NCBI RefSeq assembly: GCF_013141695.1
Contig: NZ_WHNY01000027.1
Span: 57,195 to 121,194 of the forward strand
DNA length: 64,000 nucleotides
Reading direction: 5' to 3'
Origin: Paenibacillus plantarum
Lineage (GTDB): Bacteria > Bacillota > Bacilli > Paenibacillales > NBRC-103111
How positions within the stretch are numbered: position 1 is the stretch's first letter; every line of letters begins with the position of its first letter. Positions 25,935 to 34,878 of the stretch are shown piece after piece. Both the position numbers and the translations under genes were made by a program. Under the pieces are notes generated by a model. It did no database searches, was not told the origin of the DNA, and saw only the letters and a program-made list of their open reading frames with translations.

Positions 25935-25949
25935 TATCACGTCGTGATA
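25935..25949. promoter_or_regulatory. PadR operator, downstream copy
   Basis: TATCACGTCGTGATA, 6-bp arms around three bases, just downstream of the predicted padR transcription start (about 25955). Confidence 0.7.
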
Positions 25950-25961
25950 TATCATGAGATG

Positions 25962-25990
25962 AGTATATCACCGCGTGATATAGAGTGCAA
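25962..25990 (-). promoter_or_regulatory. padR promoter
   Basis: Minus strand TTGCAC (25985-25990), 17-base spacer, TATACT (25962-25967). The upstream operator fills the spacer. Confidence 0.75.
25964..25982. promoter_or_regulatory. PadR operator, promoter copy
   Basis: TATATCACCGCGTGATATA has 8-bp perfect arms around CGC. It occupies the spacer between the -35 and -10 boxes of padR. It shares its core with 25935-25949. Confidence 0.78.
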
Positions 25991-26074
25991 TAGGCACTTA
26001 CGAATTTACGAATTGACACTGCCACTAATGTCATCGTTTAAAATGCTTTTATATCCATATAAGGAGATGATTGC

Positions 26075-26401
26075 ATGCTAGTACTAACGTTTCACTACAA
26101 ACAAGGTATCCCCTTCGATGAAGCTTATTATTTGAATACACATGTTGCTGTGTTATCCAAGAAGACAGTCCTTGAAATGGGGGCCAGCAAGTATGAAGTC
26201 AAAAAGGTCCTATCTTCAGCAGATGGAACAACTCCAAGGTATTCGTTCATATTCAGCTTGTATTTCGAAACGAAAGAAGACTTAGAGACGTTCATCAGCG
26301 ATCCTCGCGTTCAGGAATTGAAGGATGATGTTGCGAACTATTATATCGGGGAGCAGGATATCTATATTGAGGAAGTTGTGGCGTCGTTCCAAGGGGAATG
26401 A
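26075..26401 (+). CDS. EthD-like dimeric alpha/beta-barrel protein
   Basis: 108 residues beginning MLVLTFHYKQGIPFDEAYYLNTHVAVL, the EthD pattern (strand, then F..yY...H), with a C-terminal segment about the sum over a short interval of residues. EthD-type proteins are small ferredoxin-fold dimers of varied or unknown function. AAGGAGATGATTGC precedes the ATG. It is divergent from padR. No pathway is implied by the neighbours. Confidence 0.8.
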   Translation: MLVLTFHYKQGIPFDEAYYLNTHVAVLSKKTVLEMGASKYEVKKVLSSADGTTPRYSFIFSLYFETKEDLETFISDPRVQELKDDVANYYIGEQDIYIEEVVASFQGE

Positions 26402-26495
26402 AGGAAATGCCTCATTGCGCGAATGAATGAATTCTTCCTATCCCGTTGCTTTCGGTATATTAGTCAAACGAAGCCATAGAAGGAGCAACTATACA

Positions 26496-27044
26496 ATGAG
26501 AAAAATCGTAGCTGGGCTGTTCATGTCACTGGATGGGGTCATCGATTCGCCGGAGAACTCGCCCAAGAAATGGGGCAATGCGGAGATCATGACGCGCATC
26601 GCGGAAGGTGTAGCGAAAGCAGATACGGTACTCTTGGGGCCGCAGACGTATCAGTTTCTGGCGGGATTCTGGCAGCACCAAAGCGATGATGTGCCGATGG
26701 CAAAATTCTTAAACAACTCGCCGAAGTATGTTGTCTCGCAAACGCTCGACACGCTGGACTGGCAGCCAGCGACTCTGCTGAGAGGTGATTTCGCACACGA
26801 AATCACGAAGCTCAAACAACAGCCAGGACTGAACATTCAGGTCCCGGGCAGCCCGACACTCGTGAGATCGCTGCTGCGTGAAGGGTTGCTGGATGAGCTT
26901 AACCTCAACATTTGCCCGGTTGTTGCTGGATCTGGTATGCGTCTCTTCGGAGGGATCGAGGAGTCAATAAACCTCAAGTTGATCGATTCCAAAGGCTATA
27001 GTAACGGCGTTCTAGCTGTAACTTACCAGATAGTTAAGAGCTAG
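26496..27044 (+). CDS. Dihydrofolate reductase / RibD C-terminal family protein
   Basis: 182 residues from ATG 26496 (AAGGAG 9-10 bases upstream; an in-frame ATG at 26427 lacks one). Seen: MRKIVAGLFMSLDGVIDSPE, the family start; the ADTVLLGPQTYQ segment; and the late INVQVPGSPTLVRSLLREGLLDELNLNICPVVAGSGMRLF-type stretch. These proteins are NADPH-binding reductases related to RibD but are usually of unknown substrate and are not the housekeeping folA. Confidence 0.88.
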   Translation: MRKIVAGLFMSLDGVIDSPENSPKKWGNAEIMTRIAEGVAKADTVLLGPQTYQFLAGFWQHQSDDVPMAKFLNNSPKYVVSQTLDTLDWQPATLLRGDFAHEITKLKQQPGLNIQVPGSPTLVRSLLREGLLDELNLNICPVVAGSGMRLFGGIEESINLKLIDSKGYSNGVLAVTYQIVKS

Positions 27045-27132
27045 CGAATAAACAGCGTATCACCCATTTAGGCTGCCGTGTCTGGAATCTCTATTTCCGC
27101 GGACATTAGGCGGTCTTATTTTCGCATTAATC

Positions 27133-27147
27133 ATAGGTAATACCTAT
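27133..27147. promoter_or_regulatory. LysR-type box upstream of glyA
   Basis: ATAGGTAATACCTAT is a perfect ATAG-N7-CTAT palindrome. It and the following bases (CNTTATAA) match the box at the divergent promoter of the LysR gene that faces glyA (29397-29419). Confidence 0.7.
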
Positions 27148-27248
27148 CGTTATAAGAAGAAATGATGTATTGTGCAATCGTTTGTCTCGATCTATACTGA
27201 ACCCGAAAAGAGATGGTAAGTGAAACATTCGCAAGGGAGGATCATGGC

Positions 27249-28493
27249 ATGCAGCATTTGCTTAAACAAGACCCTGTGATCGCATCAGCGATTAAGCAAG
27301 AGGCGAACAGGCAACACGATAAAATCGAGCTGATTGCGTCCGAGAATTTCGTCAGTGGTGCGGTGATGGAAGCGATGGGGACGGTATTTACCAATAAATA
27401 TGCGGAAGGTTACCCTGGTAAGCGATATTACGGTGGATGTGAACATGCGGATACCGTGGAAGAACTGGCCATCCAAAGAGTGAAGGATTTGTTCGGCGCG
27501 GAGCATGCCAATGTTCAACCTCACTCGGGGGCTCAAGCGAATATGGCCGTTTATTTTGCTGCGGCTAAGATCGGGGATACGATCCTGGGGATGAATCTCG
27601 CGCATGGCGGCCACTTAACGCATGGAAGCTCGGTCAATGCGTCGGGACAATGGTACAATTTCGTCCCCTACGGCGTGAACGAGCGGACGTTCCGCATTGA
27701 CTATGATGAAGTGCGCAAATTAGCCCACAGATCCAAGCCGCGGATCATAGTGGTCGGGGCTAGCGCGTATCCGCGCACGATTGATTTCGAATCCTTCGCG
27801 CAGATCGCCGAAGAAGTTGGGGCCCTATTCCTCGTAGATATGGCCCATATCGCGGGTATTGTTGCCGCTGGACTGCATCCAAGCCCAGTGCCGCATGCGC
27901 ACTTCGTCACGACCACCACGCACAAAACATTGCGTGGGCCAAGGGGCGGGGTCATTTTATGCCGGAAGCCATGGGCAGCTTCGATCGATAAGGCGGTGTT
28001 TCCGGCAACGCAAGGCGGTCCCTTCATGCATACCATTGCGGCCAAAGCTGTCGCTTTCGGAGAAGCCAGTCATCCGGCATTCAATCAGTACATGGCGGAT
28101 GTCCTCTTCAATGCCCGTACATTGGCGGAATCGCTAATGGCCGAAGGGCTCGATGTTGTGACCGGTGGAACGGACAATCATCTGATCCTGCTTGATCTGC
28201 GCAGCATTCAGCTGACAGGCAAGGACGCACAGCATCTGCTGGACGAAGTGGGCATTACCGTTAACAAGAATGCGATCCCTTTTGACCCAACCAGTCCGTT
28301 AGTTACGAGTGGTATTCGTCTGGGAACTCCTGCGGTCACCACGAGAGGTATGGGAGCGGCGGACATGCAAGAAATAGCTCAGCTCATAGCACGCACGTTA
28401 CGCCACCCTAATCAGACAGCCATTCAGGAGCAAGTGCGCAAGAAAGTGAAGGAGATTACCTCGCAATTCACGCTACACGCAAGCCGCAATTAG
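27249..28493 (+). CDS. glyA: Serine hydroxymethyltransferase
   Basis: 414 residues from ATG 27249 (GGGAGG 8 bases upstream). It interconverts serine and glycine with tetrahydrofolate, using PLP. Seen: [23 protein letters not shown], the VDMAHIAG aspartate region, the PLP lysine in [14 protein letters not shown] (K226) and NAIPFDP...SGIRLGTPA. Unlike the usual housekeeping locus it stands alone with a convergent LysR gene. It may be a second, regulated copy (inference). Its last 21 bases overlap the lysR stop region. Confidence 0.95.
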   Translation: MQHLLKQDPVIASAIKQEANRQHDKIELIASENFVSGAVMEAMGTVFTNKYAEGYPGKRYYGGCEHADTVEELAIQRVKDLFGAEHANVQPHSGAQANMAVYFAAAKIGDTILGMNLAHGGHLTHGSSVNASGQWYNFVPYGVNERTFRIDYDEVRKLAHRSKPRIIVVGASAYPRTIDFESFAQIAEEVGALFLVDMAHIAGIVAAGLHPSPVPHAHFVTTTTHKTLRGPRGGVILCRKPWAASIDKAVFPATQGGPFMHTIAAKAVAFGEASHPAFNQYMADVLFNARTLAESLMAEGLDVVTGGTDNHLILLDLRSIQLTGKDAQHLLDEVGITVNKNAIPFDPTSPLVTSGIRLGTPAVTTRGMGAADMQEIAQLIARTLRHPNQTAIQEQVRKKVKEITSQFTLHASRN

Positions 28494-29354
28494 CTGCTCC
28501 ATAAAGACACGGCTGGCTGCGCAGAGGAACTTGTTTTTGCGATAAACGATGCCAATTTGCGTCGTGAGCACGGGATTCTGAATCGGTATCGCACGAATAT
28601 GCGGATGATCCATATAGTCGAGATAAGCCTTCGGCAGAACGGTCACACCGACGCCTTTGCGGACCATTTGAATAATGGATTCTAACGTCGTCATTTCGAT
28701 GACAGGCTGCACGGTGAAATCAAGTGTACGGCATTGGTCATTGAGGAATTGTCGGATAAAATACGAGCTAGGCAATAAGACGCTAGGTGTTTCTTTTAAA
28801 ATATCAAGTGATGCGTAGGGCTCCTTCGCAAGCGGATGATCGATTGGCACGGCAAGCACTAGATGATCCGTATACAACGGAATGGTTTCTAAGTCGTTAT
28901 GCTCCATAGGCAAATAAACGATTCCGAGATCTAATTCATTTTGCAGGAGACCCTCATAAATATCTCCCGTCCGAAGCCCTAGGACAGACAATTCAATTTG
29001 GGGATAGCTCTCATGAAATGAAATAACCGTAGGTGGGAGTAGATAATTAACAACGGTGAGCAGCGCACCGATTTTTAATGTTCCTCGCTCCAGTCCCTGA
29101 AGCTCGCTGATGGCGGCACGTGCCTGAGTTAGCTCATGAAAAACTTGAAAGCCATGCTGCTGCAAGATGCGTCCAGCTTCGGTGATGACCGTCTTCTTGC
29201 CAATGCGATCGAATAGAGGCGTGCCGATTTCATGCTCGAGCAACTTGATTTGCTGGCTCAATGAGGGTTGAGCAATCCCCATTTTCTCAGCGGCACGGGT
29301 AAAATGAAGTTCTCGGCATACCGCCATAAAGTACTCTAATTGTTTAAGCTCCAT
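28473..29354 (-). CDS. LysR-family regulator (LysR1), likely controlling glyA and the MOSC gene
   Basis: 293 residues from ATG 29354 (GGAGG 9 bases upstream; an upstream in-frame ATG at 29387 precedes this site). N-terminal helix-turn-helix ([40 protein letters not shown]) and a periplasmic-binding-like effector domain. Its N-terminus and overall organisation closely resemble LysR2 at 34879. A 23-bp inverted repeat with an ATAG-N7-CTAT core sits in the region shared with the divergent MOSC gene, and a similar box lies before glyA. Convergent with and overlapping glyA by 21 bases. Confidence 0.92.
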   Translation of the reverse strand: MELKQLEYFMAVCRELHFTRAAEKMGIAQPSLSQQIKLLEHEIGTPLFDRIGKKTVITEAGRILQQHGFQVFHELTQARAAISELQGLERGTLKIGALLTVVNYLLPPTVISFHESYPQIELSVLGLRTGDIYEGLLQNELDLGIVYLPMEHNDLETIPLYTDHLVLAVPIDHPLAKEPYASLDILKETPSVLLPSSYFIRQFLNDQCRTLDFTVQPVIEMTTLESIIQMVRKGVGVTVLPKAYLDYMDHPHIRAIPIQNPVLTTQIGIVYRKNKFLCAASRVFMEQLIAACV

Positions 29355-29396
29355 CTTGGAAAGCCTCCGTTGTTCCTGTAACATCAATACGGAATG

Positions 29397-29419
29397 AATG
29401 ATAGGTTTTAGCTATCATT
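29397..29419. promoter_or_regulatory. LysR-type operator between lysR1 and the MOSC gene
   Basis: AATGATAG (29397-29404) and CTATCATT (29412-29419), perfect 8-bp arms around GTTTTAG. It contains ATAG-N7-CTAT, a classic T-N11-A LysR box. Confidence 0.8.
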
Positions 29420-29468
29420 ATAAACGGAATCATAATGAAATAATAACTATTCCTGGAGATGACCTCAT

Positions 29469-30188
29469 ATGAAACCCATCGAAATCCTGTCGATTAATAT
29501 CGGTAAGCCACAGCTAGTTCCGTATAAAAACAAAGAAGTTTCCACAGGGATTCATAAGCAGCCAACGGAGGGAGCTTTATTTTTATCATGGGAGAATTTC
29601 AAGGGGGATGGACAGGCGGATCTCGTTCATCACGGTGGCCGAGAAAAGGCCGTGTGTGTATATCCTTTTGAACATTATGCGTATTGGGAGCAAGAGTTGG
29701 GCCAAGCGCTGACCTATGGCGCATTTGGAGAAAATCTAACGATCCGTGGAATCGTGGAGACAGAGGTGTGCATCGGAGATATCTTTGAGCTGGGGGAAGC
29801 GATCGTTGAAGTGAGCCAACCTCGGCAACCTTGCTTCAAATTATCGGTCAAGTACGACAGGCCTGATATGCCGCTGAAAGTGCAGGAAACCGGGTATACC
29901 GGCTTCTATTTTCGCGTGCTGCGTGAAGGGTTCGTAGCCAAATCCGATGGATTGAAGCGGATCTTCGCACATCCCCAAGCGGTCACTTTGGCCTACGCCA
30001 ATCGGATTATGCATCAGGAGAAAGATCATCTTGCAGGTATTCGTAAGCTGCTTGAAGTCGATAAGCTGTCAGTGAGTTGGCGGGCAACGTTCCTGAAGCG
30101 TCTCGGAGGTCAGGAGACAGATACGCGAGAACGACTAACTGGCAGTACAAGTGTAACGACGGACGCTTCAGACGGCTCTGCGAACTGA
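29469..30188 (+). CDS. MOSC domain protein (YiiM-like)
   Basis: 239 residues. The MOSC domain covers about 1-160 (..ILSINIGKPQ.., K..TGI.K.P, DLVHHGGREKAVCVYPFEHYAYWEQELG, GAFGENLTIRGI.E..VCIGD, QPRQPCFKLS with the conserved Cys), followed by the 3-alpha domain (about 165-212) of YiiM-type proteins. E. coli YiiM-type proteins act on N-hydroxylated compounds via molybdenum cofactor; the role here is inferred. Divergent from lysR1, ending 21 bases inside the convergent MFS gene. Confidence 0.92.
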   Translation: MKPIEILSINIGKPQLVPYKNKEVSTGIHKQPTEGALFLSWENFKGDGQADLVHHGGREKAVCVYPFEHYAYWEQELGQALTYGAFGENLTIRGIVETEVCIGDIFELGEAIVEVSQPRQPCFKLSVKYDRPDMPLKVQETGYTGFYFRVLREGFVAKSDGLKRIFAHPQAVTLAYANRIMHQEKDHLAGIRKLLEVDKLSVSWRATFLKRLGGQETDTRERLTGSTSVTTDASDGSAN

Positions 30189-31388
30189 GCTTCGTGAGCC
30201 CGTCGTTCTTTGCTCTTTGAGCATAAACCGAATATTCATAAGCCCAAATACCAAGAAACATACCCATGGAAGGCCCTGCCAGCCAAGCACATTTCCTAGA
30301 TCGTACAAATAGCCACCGCCTACGTTTCCGATAATAGCTCCGATGGAAAGCGCAAAGCTGTTAAAACCGAAATAACTGGCAATTTGCTCATCCCCAGCAT
30401 AGTCTGAAACCATAGTATTCATCATGGGCTGTAGAAAAACCTGTCCAATCATGAAGGTGATAACCCCCGCATAGATCCCCCACATGGATCCGATCATCCC
30501 CATTGTAAATAAGCCCCCAGCTAGCAGCACCGTGCCTAATGACATCACGCCAAAAGGCTGTAATTTACGGTTGCCTAATTTGGACAGTGGAACTTGCAGC
30601 AAGACCATGACAATGGCGCCACAGCTATAAATGAGCCCGATATTCGCACTCGATGCAAGTTGATGGACACGAAACGGAACGGCAATGTATAACTGAGTGA
30701 CCAAGGACCACGAGATCATCGTGAAGAGCATGAAGCGTCGGAAGGGGCGATTACGCCATACGGTTTGCATTTGAGACCAGATGCCTGTATAGGCCTTGTG
30801 AGATTGTTCACTTTGGATAGCTGGCAAAAAGAAGAGACTAAAGAAAAAGGAAAAAGCGAAAATTAGCGTAGCAGCCAAACTAACGTATTTGAAATGAAAG
30901 CCCATGAGTAAGGCACCCACAACGGGACCCACGACGAATCCCATATTGCTTAACATTTCTCGAATGGCATAAATCGTGATCCGATTGCTCGAAGTCGATA
31001 GTGCTGCATAATACGCATAACTAGCTGGGTTGAACAGTGATCCGCCTAAGCCAGAGAAGAAACAAGCGATGATGAATCCTGGGATGCTGTCAACAAAGCC
31101 GAACATACCAAACCCAAAGGTACGGATGAGTAAACCGATCAGAATCGTGCGCTTATAGCCAAGTTTGTCGGCCAATGTACCGCAAAGGACGGAAAGACCT
31201 TGCTGGCTGAAGCTGCGGATAGCGGAAATGATACCAACCATGGAGACGGTCAGCAGGATGTCATTTAATAAATAAGAAGCAAGCAGGGGGATCATCATAT
31301 AAAATCCGACGGCCATACTGAACGTATTCATAAACATGACCCAGAACGGCAGCCGAATGGAAGTAAGTTTACGTAGGGCTGAAATCAT
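30168..31388 (-). CDS. Major facilitator superfamily transporter
   Basis: 406 residues from ATG 31388 (GAGG 7 bases upstream). About twelve transmembrane helices, with the loop 2-3 motif GTLADKLGYKR and the later REMLSNMGFVVGPVVGALL motif C-like segment. It resembles proton-driven drug or metabolite efflux proteins of 12 helices. The substrate is unknown. A 15-bp palindrome (31444-31458) lies upstream. Its 3' end overlaps the MOSC gene by 21 bases. Confidence 0.92.
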   Translation of the reverse strand: MISALRKLTSIRLPFWVMFMNTFSMAVGFYMMIPLLASYLLNDILLTVSMVGIISAIRSFSQQGLSVLCGTLADKLGYKRTILIGLLIRTFGFGMFGFVDSIPGFIIACFFSGLGGSLFNPASYAYYAALSTSSNRITIYAIREMLSNMGFVVGPVVGALLMGFHFKYVSLAATLIFAFSFFFSLFFLPAIQSEQSHKAYTGIWSQMQTVWRNRPFRRFMLFTMISWSLVTQLYIAVPFRVHQLASSANIGLIYSCGAIVMVLLQVPLSKLGNRKLQPFGVMSLGTVLLAGGLFTMGMIGSMWGIYAGVITFMIGQVFLQPMMNTMVSDYAGDEQIASYFGFNSFALSIGAIIGNVGGGYLYDLGNVLGWQGLPWVCFLVFGLMNIRFMLKEQRTTGSRSSVRRAV

Positions 31389-31443
31389 AAGATCGCCTCG
31401 TTTCATGCTGTAAGATGTCGATTTCAACACCATACAGGATATG

Positions 31444-31458
31444 CTATACGTTGTATAG
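31444..31458. promoter_or_regulatory. Palindrome upstream of the MFS gene
   Basis: CTATAC-GTT-GTATAG, perfect 6-bp arms, 56 bases before the MFS start codon. Possibly an operator. Confidence 0.45.
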
Positions 31459-31622
31459 GGCTTTCTTTGGGTGGACTTGGGTAAAAGTTAGTTGAGGCGG
31501 TTTGGATGTGTGATGAGGATAAAATTGTAACAGTAACTTCCAGTTGATGGTAAAATGAGTGAGTGGTGTGTTCCGCTTATGCCGCCGATTATCATCGAAC
31601 ATCGAACGGAGGTAGATAGAAC

Positions 31623-32342
31623 ATGCTAAATCTAGTTCGGCGAATGCCCAGATACGCTTTGGTGACAGGAATGCTCGTTGTCGTGCTAATCCTAGCCTAT
31701 TCCGCGATCTATGCGATAGAGAAACCGGGAGGTATAGCGGATTGGCGGCTGTCCAAAGCGACGGGGCAAACAGAGACGCTGCGTTTTCCACTCGAACGAA
31801 CATCCCAGGAGGCCATACGACAATTTCGAGGATCTTTCATTGAGGATAAATATAAGATCATTCTTCGAGTGCCTATTCACCGAGGCGTTCTACAATTTAG
31901 CAAACGGCTGCAAGATAATAATGGGTCAGATTTGAAAGTGGAAATTGCAAAGAAGGTTTGGCTGGGGTGGAAGTGGGCTTCTGGCGGTGGGTACTCCTTT
32001 GGCGGAGATAAGATGGACGCATCATCGGAATCCGCACTATCCTATATGATGATGCCAATTCGTTTGGAGGAGCCTAAGGGTGACTTCCTTTTATTCGGAG
32101 AAATAGGAGATACGTCTATCACGCATATCGTTGTTAAGGGTAATGAAGCAGTTGCGAGGGAATATACGGCGGAAATTGCAAAAACGGACGAAGGTTATCT
32201 CGTTTGGTATATGATTTTAACTGCTTCCGTCAGAGTGCCATTCGACTTGCAAGCATACACCGATCAGAATGTGCTGCGAGCAAAACAGACGATAACTACT
32301 GAGCGAGAAAATGGTTCGATCGGGCGATCGTCTATACGCTAA
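31623..32342 (+). CDS. Membrane-anchored protein of unknown function
   Basis: 239 residues. One N-terminal transmembrane helix (about 11-31, ALVTGMLVVVLILAYSAIYAI) is followed by about 200 soluble residues I do not recognise, likely outside the membrane. CGGAGG precedes the ATG. A strong terminator follows directly. Divergent from the MFS gene by about 230 bases; no functional link can be read from the context. Confidence 0.7.
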   Translation: MLNLVRRMPRYALVTGMLVVVLILAYSAIYAIEKPGGIADWRLSKATGQTETLRFPLERTSQEAIRQFRGSFIEDKYKIILRVPIHRGVLQFSKRLQDNNGSDLKVEIAKKVWLGWKWASGGGYSFGGDKMDASSESALSYMMMPIRLEEPKGDFLLFGEIGDTSITHIVVKGNEAVAREYTAEIAKTDEGYLVWYMILTASVRVPFDLQAYTDQNVLRAKQTITTERENGSIGRSSIR

Positions 32343-32349
32343 ATAAACA

Positions 32350-32390
32350 AAAGGGCTGTTCTTCAAGTATCAACTTGAGAACAGCCCTTT
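32350..32390 (+). terminator. Strong terminator after the 31623 gene
   Basis: AAAGGGCTGTTCT pairs with AGAACAGCCCTTT, with inner TCAAG/CTTGA pairing. It is symmetric enough to serve the convergent CDGSH gene too. Confidence 0.85.
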
Positions 32391-32423
32391 GCAGTGAAAA
32401 AGGTCGTGCACATGCTATGAAGG

Positions 32424-32609
32424 TTAGTCGCGAACCTGACTTTCAAAATGCCCTTTGTGAGCACCGTTGCAATAAGGTTTGTTCGAAGAGAGTCCGCAAC
32501 GACACAGGTAAATCTGTTCTTTCGTTTCCATCGGATCTCCTTCGCCATCCATTAACGTAACGCCACTTACAAGCAAAGGACCATTATCAAGAACTTTAAT
32601 TTCTGCCAC
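32424..32609 (-). CDS. Small CDGSH-type iron-sulfur protein
   Basis: 61 residues from GTG 32609, chosen because GGAGG lies 9 bases upstream; the ATG at 32615 would be only 3 bases from it. The single CDGSH motif is CRCGLSSNKPYCNGAH: C-x-C-x8-C-N-G-x-H, with Asn in place of the usual Asp. Such motifs bind a 2Fe-2S cluster with three Cys and one His. Bacterial single-motif proteins of this size are probable electron-transfer or redox-sensing proteins. Confidence 0.9.
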   Translation of the reverse strand: MAEIKVLDNGPLLVSGVTLMDGEGDPMETKEQIYLCRCGLSSNKPYCNGAHKGHFESQVRD

Positions 32610-32882
32610 AACCATACGCCTCCAATTTGTACCTAAATAGAAGTATGAGTTTTTGGTTCCCGCAATCATCTTTCTATTTGGCGATAATACCTCATCTAAT
32701 ACGCTCACAGCCTTGCTGGGACTAGGGTAGAGGTTTCTCACCATTGTTGCCAGATGCGATTAACTATAATCAATTAGAGGCATAACAATATCAGATGAAC
32801 ACAAACCGAGACTTCCTGCGTTAGATAGGTGTAGAATGGTGGTATATACAGGGTAAATGCCGATGAATGGAGTGATCGCGAA

Positions 32883-33317
32883 ATGAATCCTTCCAAATAT
32901 GAAAAATACTTCTCTATTGATGGCTTCTGGTCCAAGTTGAAAAAAGGTGCTAAGAAGGCAGGCAGTAAAGTGATTTATAGTGGATTGTTGCTTTTTTACG
33001 CATTGGATAGTCCGAAAACGCCGCTCCGCGCGAAGGTTCAAATCTACGGTGCGTTGGGATATCTCATCTTGCCGCTCGATCTCATACCAGATTTGCTGCC
33101 GATTGTGGGCTATGTGGATGATCTAAGTGCGCTAGGCTTCGCCCTGGCGGCCGTGTCGAAGAGCATTGATGACGATGTCAGGCGGAAAGCGAAGAGCAAG
33201 CTGAGAGATTTCCTTGGCGATGATGTCGTGAGCAGCAAAGATATTATCGATATTGATGGTCACGTGGTGGAGGAGCAGGGGAAAACGAAGGTCGATGACG
33301 TGCATGTGGAGAAGTAA
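32883..33317 (+). CDS. YkvA family (DUF1232) protein
   Basis: 144 residues. The DUF1232 core is at about 50-85 (KVQIYGALGYLILPLDLIPDLLPIVGYVDDLSALGFAL), an amphipathic or membrane-associated hairpin, with a basic N-terminus and a charged C-terminal tail. Function unknown. GGAG precedes the ATG. Confidence 0.9.
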   Translation: MNPSKYEKYFSIDGFWSKLKKGAKKAGSKVIYSGLLLFYALDSPKTPLRAKVQIYGALGYLILPLDLIPDLLPIVGYVDDLSALGFALAAVSKSIDDDVRRKAKSKLRDFLGDDVVSSKDIIDIDGHVVEEQGKTKVDDVHVEK

Positions 33318-33343
33318 CGGGGTGGGAAATGGTTGATCGCTTC

Positions 33344-33532
33344 GTTTAACTGGAAAATCTACAGCTAATTTCACTGCGAACGGGTGAAAATCACGATTAG
33401 ATGGAAAATACGTAGTTATTTTCCCCGAATCCGCCACTTTCGCTGAAAACGAGCAGAATTACCTACATAATTTCCAACTATTTTACAAAAGTCGTGGAAT
33501 AGCGCGGATTTAACTGTACTATTTCCAGCTAT
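33344..33532. repeat. Family A module cluster 3
   Basis: Forward modules near 33344 and 33395 (AACTGGAAAATCTACAGCTA, AGATGGAAAATACGTAGTTA) and reverse modules near 33457 and 33509: the clearest forward-forward-reverse-reverse example. Confidence 0.8.
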
Positions 33533-33610
33533 TCGTCTGGTGGAGCAACTGTAAATGAAGCAGTTGAGGTGTTTGGGTAGCTAGGGGAGTCATTAAATAG
33601 CATGAGTAGT

Positions 33611-33647
33611 CAAATAACCGACGAATAGAACATTCGTCGGTTATTTG
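33611..33647 (-). terminator. Terminator after ilvE
   Basis: Perfect 16-bp arms (CAAATAACCGACGAAT and its complement) around a 5-base loop. T-rich on both sides; 30 bases past the ilvE stop. Confidence 0.75.
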
Positions 33648-33676
33648 CTGCGCAGTTACTGCGCGACAATAGATTT

Positions 33677-34747
33677 TTAAACCTTTAACAACCAACCGAA
33701 CGTGTCCGGCAGCTTACCACTTTGAATACCCGTGATCGTTGTATACAGTCGTTCCACAAGCTCGCCGATCTCTCCATGGTTCACGACCATCGGCGTTCCG
33801 TTCCACAGCAGGCTGCCAATTGGCGATACAACCGCTGCAGTGCCGGTGCCGAACGCCTCTTCCAGCGTCCCATCTGCATGAGCGCTGACGATGTCATCGA
33901 TTGATATTTTCCGCTCAGATACAGGGATACCCCATGACTTCAGCAAGTGGATGATGCTTCCACGCGTGATGCCTTCCAGAATGCTGCCGCTAAGGCTAGG
34001 CGTGACGACTTCTCCGTTAATTTTGAAAAAGACATTCATACTGCCGACTTCTTCTAAATACTTCTTCTCGATCGCATCGAGCCATAGCACTTGGGCGCAG
34101 TTATGCTCTTTCGCCAGCATTTGTGCCTTCAAGCTCGCTGCGTAATTGCCAGCTACTTTGGCATTGCCTGTCCCGCCTTGCACGGATCGAGCATAATAGC
34201 TTTCTACCAGGATGTTAATCGGTTGCAGCCCCTCATCATAGTAAGCATCAACAGGCGACATAATGATGATAAAGGAATACTGCATAGATGGGCGTACGCC
34301 TAGAATCGCTTCCGTTGCAATAACGAAAGGGCGAATGTATAAGGAAGAGCCGTTCTTCTTCGGCACCCAAGCAGCATCAATACGAACTAGCTCCTGAATG
34401 GCACGGACAACGAATTCTTCATCGATTTGCGGGATGCTCAGGCGTTCACTAGAGCGGTTCAATCGCTTAGCATTTTGATCTGGCCGAAATAAAACAACGT
34501 CATCGTTCTCGGTGCGAAACGCCTTCATACCTTCGAAAACCGCTTGCCCATAGTGGAATACCATTGCCGCGGGATCATGTGAGATCGGACCGTAGGGAAT
34601 GATGCGCGGATCATGCCAGCCTTGGCCTTCTTGGTAATCCATCATAAACATATGATTTGTAAAAAGTTTTCCAAACCCTAGATTTTCGTCTAAATTAGGC
34701 AGGGGTTTGCCCTTTAGATTTTGTTCGATGCGAATGCTACCGTACAT
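33677..34747 (-). CDS. ilvE: Branched-chain amino acid aminotransferase
   Basis: 356 residues, class II (eukaryote-like/YbgE-type) branched-chain aminotransferase. It transfers the amino group between Leu/Ile/Val and 2-oxoglutarate using PLP. Seen: FGKLFTNHMFMMDY, the VFHYGQAVFEGMKAFR segment, SLYIRPFV, GGTGNAKVAGNYAASL with the PLP lysine, EVGSMNVFF, and EAFGTGTAAVVSPIG. Start 34747 is preferred (AAAGGTGG 8 bases upstream) over the ATG at 34768. Divergent from LysR2, whose box lies between. Confidence 0.95.
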   Translation of the reverse strand: MYGSIRIEQNLKGKPLPNLDENLGFGKLFTNHMFMMDYQEGQGWHDPRIIPYGPISHDPAAMVFHYGQAVFEGMKAFRTENDDVVLFRPDQNAKRLNRSSERLSIPQIDEEFVVRAIQELVRIDAAWVPKKNGSSLYIRPFVIATEAILGVRPSMQYSFIIIMSPVDAYYDEGLQPINILVESYYARSVQGGTGNAKVAGNYAASLKAQMLAKEHNCAQVLWLDAIEKKYLEEVGSMNVFFKINGEVVTPSLSGSILEGITRGSIIHLLKSWGIPVSERKISIDDIVSAHADGTLEEAFGTGTAAVVSPIGSLLWNGTPMVVNHGEIGELVERLYTTITGIQSGKLPDTFGWLLKV

Positions 34748-34844
34748 ATGTTGTGCCACCTTTCCCATTGAGGGTTCTCACAATCTTTTACCCTTAACTA
34801 TAGAAAATTCACAATCATTGATCAATTGCGATTTATCAATTAAT

Positions 34845-34865
34845 ATCATAGTTAATAGCTATGAT
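34845..34865. promoter_or_regulatory. LysR-type operator between ilvE and lysR2
   Basis: ATCATAG (34845-34851) and CTATGAT (34859-34865), perfect arms around TTAATAG, containing ATAG-N7-CTAT. It is immediately upstream of the lysR2 ribosome binding site. Confidence 0.78.
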
Positions 34866-34878
34866 CGGGGGGCGTCAG

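Larger units (their letters stand above)
33318..33676. other. Gene-free region with family A modules and a hairpin
   Basis: It holds family A cluster 3 (33344-33532) and the long hairpin at 33611-33647. No coding sequence is supported. Confidence 0.75.

Noticed and set aside
34748..34870. T-box leader in front of ilvE
   Set aside because: Only a weak AGGGTAAAA/AAAGGTGGC resemblance; no specifier loop, antiterminator bulge or terminator, and the space is about 100 bases.
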